Below are positions 1-5,351 of a stretch of 11,653 bases of DNA, in pieces. The stretch comes from an uncultured Emergencia sp. (lineage in GTDB: Bacteria; Bacillota; Clostridia; Peptostreptococcales; Anaerovoracaceae). A program made the position numbers and the translations under genes. Position 1 is the first letter of the stretch, and each line of letters starts with the position of its first letter. The stretch lies in the NCBI GenBank assembly GCA_937997955.1, contig CALLDR010000119.1, positions 1 through 11,653 on the forward strand. Reading direction: 5' to 3'. The notes beneath the pieces are model-generated. The model was not told the DNA's origin, did no database searches, and worked only from the letters and a program-made list of their open reading frames with translations.

Positions 1-3000
1 CGTTGACGGTGACGTCTGTGATCTCATAGCCGTCGTTGGCTTTGATGGTCAAAGTAGTTCCGTCGGAGCTCAAAGAGGTTGTCACGTCAGCGTTCGGCTC
101 GATGGTCGGCTTCTGGACGGTCGGGACGTAGGATCCGCCGCTGCGGGATACGGTCAGCGTATAGCTGGCAGTACCCGCTTCGTAGTTGTTTTCATCACCC
201 GCCGCCGTTGCCGTAATGGTGGCCGTTCCTGCTCCGACGATCGTAACCTCGCCGGTTTTGGCATCCACCGTCGCAACAGAAGTATCGCTGCTGGCATAGG
301 TGACAGTGCCGAATACAGTGGTTTTCGTCAGCGGGTTGGTGAATGCCGCGTCGCCGATGTGCTTGTCCACCTTGGTAGCCTCATAGCTCATAGATTGGGC
401 CGCCTTGGTAATCGCGACAACCACGGAGCCGCTGGCTGTCTTATAGTTGCTGTCGCTTTCCGCCATTACCTTCCAATACACGGTATGTGCGCCCGCGACA
501 GTAAAGGTCGGAACTTTATCCGAATAGGTCCCGGTTTCAGTTTCGGCATATTGGATTTTGCAACCTTCAGGGACTTCCGCTTTAACAGAATGGGCCGTAC
601 CGTCATAGGAGCCGTTATAGGCGGTCACGGTGATACCCTCAATCTCAGCCTTCGTGATCTGCACGGTGATGTCTGCCGTGGCCGTGGCAGTACGTCCACT
701 TCCGTCTGTGGCGGTTACGGTGCAGGTGTAGGTATCGCCGTCCTCGCCGGTCACGCCAGGGGCCGTCAGCGTATAGCTGGCGGAGTCCGCGTCGGAGATG
801 GCTACGTCGCCCTTGCTCCATTGATAGGTGTAGGTCACGCCGGAAGCCTCATGGGACGTGAAGACGGACAGCGTAATGTCCTTGCCGTCATAGGTCTTGT
901 TGACATTTCCGCTGGTTTCTACCGTAGGATCTTTCAGCACGCCCTTCAGCGCGATGACCGCATCCGCCGTGACATTTGAGATAGTCAGCTGCACCGCGCT
1001 GTCGGAGTTGCCAACAGTGGAGAGCGCGCAGGTCGGCTTGGTTGTTGCGTCGTCTTCAACCGTTATATCTTCGTCCGCTATGCTGCTAGGCAGGATATAG
1101 CCCGCTTTGGCAACCAGGGTCATAGCGTAGGTTCCATTGTCGCTTACCCGGACGATGGTACTGCCGGAGATGTCCACTCCGTCCAGCGTAAAGGTGAGCT
1201 TCTTCTGGCTGGACACATTGGTGTCATACGCCAGCTCGATATATTTGCCGCTGTTTTCCTGGGATTTTACATTTGCCGCGTCAGGAATGAAATACTGCGC
1301 GGCGTTGTCGTAATAACTCGTTTTATCCTCCGCCGTGGTGATCTGAATGCTGCTGCCGCTCGGCGGTGTTGTCTGCGTCGTCACGCCGATGGTGGCCCCG
1401 CCGGTCAGTTCGTCGGTCAAATTAATCGTTTCGCCAGTTGCAAGATAAATGTTGTTTTCAGCAGAACTGTCTCCTGTCGTAATTGAATATTTCCCGTTCT
1501 CGGCAGAAATGCTCGCGCCGTTCTTATTCCCGCTGATGACAGGGTTGCCGCTGATGTTGACGGTCTGGTCGTAAGTCTTATTATCTTTTGCTGCCGCCGT
1601 TGGCATATAGATCGCGCCACCATGTCCTTGGTAGGCCCCCGTACCATAACAATAGTTTCCGGTAATCTGCCCTCCGCTGATATTTACAGTGCCGCGGAGT
1701 ATTGGATCACCGTTAAAAGAAATCGCGCCGCCATAGTAGCCATAATTGCCGGTGATAGATCCGCCGGTAATATTCAGGGTTGCGTCACTGCAAAGATAAA
1801 ATGCGCCGCCGCCTTTGTTCTTCCCTCCTTGCGCTTTGGAGTTTGTAACAATATTCCCGCTGACCGTGCCGGAGTTCATGTTAAACACGGCAGTTGAGCC
1901 ATTGACTCGTACTCCGCCGCCGCCATTCCAATAACAGTCCAGTACGTTGTCGGAAATCTTGCCGCCGTTCATGGTAAACGTGCCCCTAACCTCAACTCCG
2001 CCGCCGCCATTTTGAGGCTGCGCGGAATCAGTGAGCGTTTCAGCCATGCTGATCGCGTTGTTGGAGATAGAACCGCCATTCATTGTGACAGCCGCATCCT
2101 TGGCCACATATATGCCAGCGCCCGCCACTGGCTTTTGACTACTGGTGGTAATTGTGTTATGAGAAATCTCCGCTGTGGCGCCGATCGTATTTTGACTTTT
2201 TCCAAGAAACGCCACGCCTGCGCCAGAGGCGGAAAATCCAGATGTTTCAAGCTCGTTATAGGAAATGCTGCCTCCGGAAATGTTGACAGTCGTCTTTTCG
2301 TAGCTCGCTACGCACAATCCCGCGCCGTAAAGATCGACCGTTCCATTTGTGCTGTTCTTCACCGTATTTCCTGACCCTTCCGCGCCAATGGAGCCGCCGG
2401 TCATATTCAGCGTGATGGTATTACTATCGTTACCAGTACCAATATAAACGCCGCCGCCACGCGGCGCGTTGGTGGAAATTACCTGATTGCCGCTGATGGA
2501 ACCTCCGCTGATATTTATCTCAGCATTTCCAGTCCAGGCATACACCGCGATCCCGCCACCAGTGCATTGGAATGTGCTGTCTTCGGAACCTGCGGTATTC
2601 GCTTTAATATCACCGCCTGTCACATTCAGCGTCCCGCTGAACACATAAATGCCGCCGCCATTTCTCTCGGCGGCATTTTTCTGGATGCTACCGTCACGGA
2701 TGGTCGCAGTACTGCCCTCAGAATAGAGGTAAAGGCCTCCGCCGTTGGTGGCTGTGTTTTGGGAAACTTCGCCGCCGCTGACCGTTCCGGTACTGTTGGA
2801 TGAAACATAAATGCCCCCGCCGCTTGTGGCTTCGTTGTCAGAAATCTTACCGCCGCTGATCGTTCCGACACTTACATTTGTAATAGCAACACCGCCGCCG
2901 TTGGCAGCTTTATTGTCGGAAATCTCACCGCCGGAAAGAGTGGAAGAGGCAGTCCATGTATAAACACCGCCGCCGTTGGCTCCGCTCACATTGGAAGTGA

Positions 3001-3856
3001 TATTTACGTTGCCGTTCACTTCCAGCAGACCGCAGGTGAACACGGCGACACCGCCGCCGTTGCCATCTGCGACATTCGCTGTAATGTTACCGCCTGAAAT
3101 CGTTGTTTTATAGGAACCCTGTTCCCAGTCGCTCTTCTTCTCATTCCAGTTCAGGTTGCCGCCGACAGCGATACCGGCGCCCTGCGCGTACTTAAATGTA
3201 TCATCGCAATTCTTTGTATAGTTCTTCGTAATGGTGCCGCCGGTCATCGTCAGGCTTCCAAAGCTGCAGATACCCGCTCCGCCATATGCCTGGTTATTCG
3301 TCACAGTGCCGCCGGTCATGTTCACCGTGCCGATGCTCAGCACCGCGCCGCCGCTACTGGATGGCTCGTCGGCCGCCGGGAGAGGAGCGGTGGTATCTTC
3401 TCCAACGGTCGGCCCCCACGATACACCAGAGACAGGTACAGTTTCGTTGGAGTTGTTCTGCAAGGTGCTGTTCTCGTCAATTGTCAGCGTACCGGCATTG
3501 AAAATCATGGCGTTCTTCGCCTTGATGCCGCTGTTGGTGGTGCTACGCTCCAGTGTGGAGTTGTAGTCCTCGTCGTTACTCCAAACCGCGCCGCCGTCGA
3601 TGGTGACGCCGTTTAAGGTCAGGGAACTTCCCTCCGGCACCACGATCATGTATGTGGTCAATTCATCGCCGCGCTCAATCGTGCCGCTGCCGGAGATGGT
3701 TACATCGCCCTGAATGGTAACCGGCTCTTTAATCGTCAAGGTGCCATCCACAGTATATGTACCCCCGGAAAGCATTCCGCCGATTTGAGTCAGAGATTCA
3801 GAGCCTGGCGACGTATCATCCGCCAGTGCAGGCATTGGCACTAATGACAAAACCAT
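1..3856 (-). CDS. Giant secreted beta-helix / Ig-like surface protein, N-terminal part (C-terminus beyond window)
   Basis: The frame is open without a stop from 3856 to the window edge, about 1,285 codons. The first ATG of the frame gives MVLSLVPMPALADD, the back half of a signal peptide with an ALA cleavage site. Residues ~80-810 form a right-handed parallel beta-helix: about 19 turns carrying a GGG-[IVL] motif and an SGG-x-I-x-x-N motif, spaced 25-28 residues in the clearest stretch. Residues ~970-1070 look like an Ig/PKD fold (YTYQWSKGD, YTCTVTATD). Residues ~1080-1150 resemble an MBG-type module (YDGTAHSVKAEV) and ~1155-1240 a Big_2 domain (SSDTSVATVDAKTGEVTI). Proteins of this layout are cell-surface adhesins, often ending in SLH repeats or a sortase signal; that end lies outside the window. 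The start is uncertain because the upstream signal-peptide half is out of frame, so the gene may be silent or a pseudogene. Confidence 0.85.
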   Translation of the reverse strand, partial: MVLSLVPMPALADDTSPGSESLTQIGGMLSGGTYTVDGTLTIKEPVTIQGDVTISGSGTIERGDELTTYMIVVPEGSSLTLNGVTIDGGAVWSNDEDYNSTLERSTTNSGIKAKNAMIFNAGTLTIDENSTLQNNSNETVPVSGVSWGPTVGEDTTAPLPAADEPSSSGGAVLSIGTVNMTGGTVTNNQAYGGAGICSFGSLTMTGGTITKNYTKNCDDTFKYAQGAGIAVGGNLNWNEKKSDWEQGSYKTTISGGNITANVADGNGGGVAVFTCGLLEVNGNVNITSNVSGANGGGVYTWTASSTLSGGEISDNKAANGGGVAITNVSVGTISGGKISDNEATSGGGIYVSSNSTGTVSGGEVSQNTATNGGGLYLYSEGSTATIRDGSIQKNAAERNGGGIYVFSGTLNVTGGDIKANTAGSEDSTFQCTGGGIAVYAWTGNAEINISGGSISGNQVISTNAPRGGGVYIGTGNDSNTITLNMTGGSIGAEGSGNTVKNSTNGTVDLYGAGLCVASYEKTTVNISGGSISYNELETSGFSASGAGVAFLGKSQNTIGATAEISHNTITTSSQKPVAGAGIYVAKDAAVTMNGGSISNNAISMAETLTDSAQPQNGGGGVEVRGTFTMNGGKISDNVLDCYWNGGGGVRVNGSTAVFNMNSGTVSGNIVTNSKAQGGKNKGGGAFYLCSDATLNITGGSITGNYGYYGGAISFNGDPILRGTVNISGGQITGNYCYGTGAYQGHGGAIYMPTAAAKDNKTYDQTVNISGNPVISGNKNGASISAENGKYSITTGDSSAENNIYLATGETINLTDELTGGATIGVTTQTTPPSGSSIQITTAEDKTSYYDNAAQYFIPDAANVKSQENSGKYIELAYDTNVSSQKKLTFTLDGVDISGSTIVRVSDNGTYAMTLVAKAGYILPSSIADEDITVEDDATTKPTCALSTVGNSDSAVQLTISNVTADAVIALKGVLKDPTVETSGNVNKTYDGKDITLSVFTSHEASGVTYTYQWSKGDVAISDADSASYTLTAPGVTGEDGDTYTCTVTATDGSGRTATATADITVQITKAEIEGITVTAYNGSYDGTAHSVKAEVPEGCKIQYAETETGTYSDKVPTFTVAGAHTVYWKVMAESDSNYKTASGSVVVAITKAAQSMSYEATKVDKHIGDAAFTNPLTKTTVFGTVTYASSDTSVATVDAKTGEVTIVGAGTATITATAAGDENNYEAGTASYTLTVSRSGGSYVPTVQKPTIEPNADVTTSLSSDGTTLTIKANDGYEITDVTVN
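1630..3330 (-). repeat. Tandem degenerate beta-helix repeats within the surface protein gene
   Basis: Within the surface gene, GGC/GCC-rich stretches recur at roughly 75-85 bp and encode the G-G-G-[IVL] turn followed by SGG-x-I-x-x-N. The clearest consecutive units are at 2,640-3,000, with periods of 25, 26, 26 and 28 residues. The repeats are alike at protein level but diverged at DNA level, which argues for old duplication rather than recent expansion. Confidence 0.7.
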
Positions 3857-3938
3857 ATAATGATCCCATGGGGCCGTGGAGCAGACTAACACAGCTGATA
3901 GTCACAGAATGAAAAAACATAGACAAATGCTTTTTCAT
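3857..3938 (-). pseudogene. Displaced start and N-terminal half of the surface protein signal peptide
   Basis: An ATG at 3938 follows a GAGGGAG site with 10 nt spacing and encodes MKKHLSMFF, a typical n-region plus start of a hydrophobic core. Read straight on, this frame gives a 41-codon peptide ending at a TGA just inside the surface gene. The frame that continues into the adhesin has a TGA at 3904-3902, so the two halves cannot be joined by normal translation. About 61 nt separate the ATG of LSM from the ATG of MVLSL. A typical Clostridial signal peptide would have around 15 nt there (inference). The simplest reading is an insertion or rearrangement inside the signal peptide. A sequencing error is less likely, since a single indel would not restore a normal hydrophobic core. 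Confidence 0.55.
3909..3938 (-). promoter_or_regulatory. Hairpin enclosing the start codon
   Basis: The minus strand reads ATGAAAAAGCAT, then TTGTCT, then ATGTTTTTTCAT: two 12-nt arms around a 6-nt loop. In minus-strand RNA all 12 positions pair, with one G-U wobble; in plus-strand RNA that position would be an A-C mismatch. The start codon forms the base of the stem, so translation initiation may be masked. Both strands of the element encode MKKH, so it could also be the scar of an inversion or a template switch. Confidence 0.5.
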
Positions 3939-3948
3939 CTTCACTGTT

Positions 3949-3955
3949 CTCCCTC
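3949..3955 (-). promoter_or_regulatory. Ribosome binding site for the displaced start at 3938
   Basis: GAGGGAG on the minus strand lies 10 nt before the ATG at 3938. It is the only good Shine-Dalgarno sequence near this gene. The in-frame ATG at 3856 has only a weak GGGA upstream, which supports 3938 as the ancestral start. Confidence 0.6.
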
Positions 3956-3996
3956 ATTCTCATTTAAAATTATGTACAATCAGTTTGCGCCTCATA

Positions 3997-4048
3997 TCTT
4001 TGAACGATAAATCAGACTTTATCGTTCGGCTATGTTATAATTCAAAGA
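3997..4048. repeat. Nested inverted repeats upstream of the surface gene
   Basis: Inner perfect arms GAACGATAAA (4002-4011) and TTTATCGTTC (4018-4027) are separated by 6 nt. Outer perfect arms TCTTTGAA (3997-4004) and TTCAAAGA (4041-4048) enclose them, sharing GAA with the inner left arm. No U-tract follows on either strand, so a terminator is unlikely. An operator, a cruciform or a recombination site are possibilities. Confidence 0.55.
4033..4041 (+). promoter_or_regulatory. Possible extended -10 promoter element, plus strand
   Basis: TGTTATAAT matches the TGn-TATAAT extended -10 consensus. It sits between the inner and outer inverted repeats and points into the gap at 4,041-4,490. No convincing -35 box lies 16-18 nt upstream, which extended -10 promoters can do without. 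The region is AT-rich, so chance occurrence is a real alternative. Confidence 0.3.
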
Positions 4049-4056
4049 AGTGGTTT

Positions 4057-4107
4057 TTTATGTTATACACACTATTTTTCTTGAGTTTGGTTCCGAAATA
4101 ACATAAA
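4057..4107. repeat. Inverted repeat TTTATGTTAT / ATAACATAAA
   Basis: Ten-bp perfect arms lie at 4057-4066 and 4098-4107 with 31 nt between them. TATGTTATA also occurs in direct orientation at 4031-4039 and 4059-4067, a spacing of 28 bp. Repeated half-sites of this kind suggest protein binding, but in AT-rich DNA chance is possible. Confidence 0.35.
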
Positions 4108-4302
4108 GAAACACAAAAGAAAATTGCACGAAAAATCCTACTTTTTCTTTCAGCCCCTGGATTTTCCTGCCCTCAGCATGATGATGACCACATAGGATTC
4201 CATGAAAGAGACACAGATGGAATCATCGAGGCGGTGGCCGGCGGAGGATATGAAAACGAGTATGACAGAATGATGGAATTGATGGTGACAGGCAGTCGCT
4301 GA
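4102..4302 (+). pseudogene. Startless open reading frame remnant (66 codons)
   Basis: Between TAA at 4099-4101 and TGA at 4300-4302 there is an open frame of 66 codons. It has no ATG, GTG or TTG until near its end and no ribosome binding site. The product contains the stretches GFHERDTDGIIEAVAGGG and YENEYDRMMELM, whose composition resembles real protein more than random AT-rich sequence. I do not recognise the family. It is best read as the 3' tail of a lost gene, possibly left by a rearrangement; chance cannot be excluded. Confidence 0.3.
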
Positions 4303-4367
4303 TACGCCTACATATATACTTTATCCGGTGGTTAAGGCCAGATGTTTATTTCGAGAGGATGGCAGCC

Positions 4368-4408
4368 GGCCTTTTTGCCCCAGCTTTAGCTGGCTAGGCA
4401 AAAAGGCC
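4368..4408. other. Strong hairpin with 12-bp perfect arms
   Basis: GGCCTTTTTGCC (4368-4379) pairs perfectly with GGCAAAAAGGCC (4397-4408). Inside, CCAGC-TTTA-GCTGG forms a second perfect 5-bp stem with a 4-nt loop, leaving only CTA unpaired on the right side. No U-run follows on either strand, so it is not an ordinary intrinsic terminator. It may be part of a structured RNA or a small palindromic mobile element. Confidence 0.6.
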
Positions 4409-4428
4409 AACGGAGTGAACAAAGTGAG

Positions 4429-4490
4429 TGTAGGAATATGCGAAGCATAGGTTGAAATTCCGGAAATATCAATTTTTGATGTTTCCTACA
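4429..4490 (+). ncRNA. Candidate multi-stem RNA element of unknown family
   Basis: Outer arms TGTAGGAA (4429-4436) and TTCCTACA (4483-4490) are perfect. They enclose TATGC-GAA-GCATA (4437-4449) and an 11-bp stem GGAAATATCAA/TTGATGTTTCC with a TTT loop (4462-4486). The single non-Watson-Crick pair in the long stem is U-G in plus-strand RNA but A-C in minus-strand RNA, which favours plus-strand transcription. TTCC at 4483-4486 is shared by the outer and inner 3' arms, and GGAAT (4433-4437) can also pair with ATTCC (4457-4461), so alternative folds exist. No known RNA family was recognised. Confidence 0.3.
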
Positions 4491-4491
4491 T

Positions 4492-4527
4492 TATAAAAAA
4501 GCACCTGCCATAATCGACAGATGCTTT
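4492..4527 (-). terminator. Intrinsic terminator of the toxin-antitoxin operon
   Basis: On the minus strand AAAGCATCTGTC pairs with GGCAGGTGCTTT around a 6-nt GATTAT loop (12 pairs, two G-U wobbles), followed by TTTTTTATAA. It starts 14 nt after the toxin stop codon, the classic position for an intrinsic terminator. Confidence 0.8.
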
Positions 4528-4541
4528 CACAGTCCTAACAG

Positions 4542-4961
4542 TTATTTCCCCATGGTCAAAATATCCAGAAATTCTTTTGCTGTAACAATGAATGGCTTTA
4601 TCGGAAAGTGTTTCTTATTGCCGGTAACCAGATACGCGTCGTCATCGTCTCGCTTTTCAACAACAACCTCGTAAAAAGGCAGGTCTTTCATGTCTGGAAG
4701 CAGCTCGCCAGTTGGCTCAGGCACAATACGTTCCCCGTACTTTTCAATGGTCTGAAGAAGCATACTGACAGTTCTCTCTGAGAAATGGAACTTTGGACGC
4801 CGCAGCACCTCATTATACTCCTCTAAGATTTCATCACTAAAGAGAGGTATCACTTCACCAGAGAACAATTTCCCAACAACCAGAACAGTGGCGGCATCAT
4901 CATAACTCGAGAGTAATGCAGAAACAAGGACATTTGTATCAATTACTGCATAGCAGGTCAT
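4542..4961 (-). CDS. PIN-domain toxin of a type II toxin-antitoxin module
   Basis: The 139-residue protein matches the 'putative toxin-antitoxin system toxin component, PIN family' (COG1569-like). Toxins of this group are predicted Mg-dependent endoribonucleases that cleave RNA in the cytoplasm when not held by their antitoxin. The N-terminal strand AVIDTNVLVSALL carries the first acidic residue (D8). SDEILEEYNEVLRRPKF supplies E48, and KDLPFYEVVVE (D93, E98) plus DDDDAYLVTGNKKHFP complete the acidic pocket and the family signature. N115 of TGN stands where other PIN proteins have D; this is common in the subfamily. The ATG overlaps the upstream antitoxin stop by 4 nt (ATGA), implying translational coupling. 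A terminator follows immediately. The length is normal for the family. Confidence 0.85.
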   Translation of the reverse strand: MTCYAVIDTNVLVSALLSSYDDAATVLVVGKLFSGEVIPLFSDEILEEYNEVLRRPKFHFSERTVSMLLQTIEKYGERIVPEPTGELLPDMKDLPFYEVVVEKRDDDDAYLVTGNKKHFPIKPFIVTAKEFLDILTMGK

Positions 4962-5254
4962 TTTTCACCCCCGTACCGTGCCTTTCTGATTTCCTCATTG
5001 ATTTCATCCAACGGCAAATCCTGGACACCATTCTTTTTTGCTTCAGCCCGCAGAGCGAGAAAAGCCTCCATCCCAGAGGCTCTGGTTACTTCCTCAGAAG
5101 CCTGAATCGCAAAAGGAATTCTTCTTTCCCGAACAACAGCCCGCGCAAAGATATTGAACGCGGTGGTTGCGCTCATGCCGAAGTCCGCGCAAAGAGCATC
5201 GAATTGACGTTTTAGAGTTTCATCCATGCGGACGCTAAAAGTTGCTTGTGCCAT
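4958..5254 (-). CDS. RelB/DinJ-like antitoxin
   Basis: The 98-residue protein starts ATFSVRMDETLKRQFDALCA, a ribbon-helix-helix DNA-binding fold of the RelB/DinJ type, followed by the FGMSATTAFNIFARAVV helices. The acidic, lysine-rich C-terminus (residues ~50-98) is the likely toxin-wrapping part. It should neutralise the downstream PIN toxin and repress its own promoter. A start 7 codons further upstream (5275) is open, but AAGGAGG with 8 nt spacing precedes the ATG at 5254, and the longer form would begin upstream of that site. The stop overlaps the toxin start by 4 nt. RelB/DinJ antitoxins are more often paired with RelE/YafQ toxins; pairing with PIN proteins is also known. Confidence 0.85.
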   Translation of the reverse strand: MAQATFSVRMDETLKRQFDALCADFGMSATTAFNIFARAVVRERRIPFAIQASEEVTRASGMEAFLALRAEAKKNGVQDLPLDEINEEIRKARYGGEK

Positions 5255-5277
5255 GATCAACACCTCCTTCACCATCT

Positions 5278-5305
5278 ATTATACTCTAAAAAGCATAAAA
5301 TACAA
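5278..5305 (-). promoter_or_regulatory. Promoter of the toxin-antitoxin operon
   Basis: The minus strand has TTGTAT (5300-5305), a 16-nt spacer and TATAAT (5278-5283), about 24 nt before the antitoxin start. The perfect -10 box and location make it a likely sigma-A promoter and probable site of antitoxin autorepression, though no clear operator palindrome was found. Confidence 0.65.
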
Positions 5306-5328
5306 CAAAAATGAACCTATCAGGTGCG

Positions 5329-5342
5329 AATTTATATAAATT
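5329..5342. repeat. 14-bp AT palindrome between nucleotidase and antitoxin genes
   Basis: AATTTATATAAATT is a perfect palindrome 9 nt beyond the nucleotidase stop. It is too AT-rich and loop-poor to act as a convincing terminator. It lies upstream of the antitoxin -35 box, so a regulator site is possible. No other terminator is visible after the nucleotidase gene. Confidence 0.3.
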
Positions 5343-5351
5343 TCATGCAAA

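Noticed and set aside
359..979. 206-codon plus-strand open frame
   Set aside because: It is exactly antisense, codon on codon, to the Ig-like part of the surface protein and has no RBS or recognisable domain.
1900..3330. CRISPR-like periodic GCCGCC-rich repeats
   Set aside because: Spacing and sequence vary, and the pattern is explained by codons of the beta-helix GGG turn within one open frame.
3832..3938. 41-codon minus-strand ORF from the ATG at 3938 as a real small gene
   Set aside because: It has a good RBS, but its first residues match a signal-peptide start for the adhesin, and the rest has no recognisable character.
4368..4408. Intrinsic terminator
   Set aside because: The stem is strong, but neither side is followed by a U-tract and no gene ends directly before it in the needed orientation.
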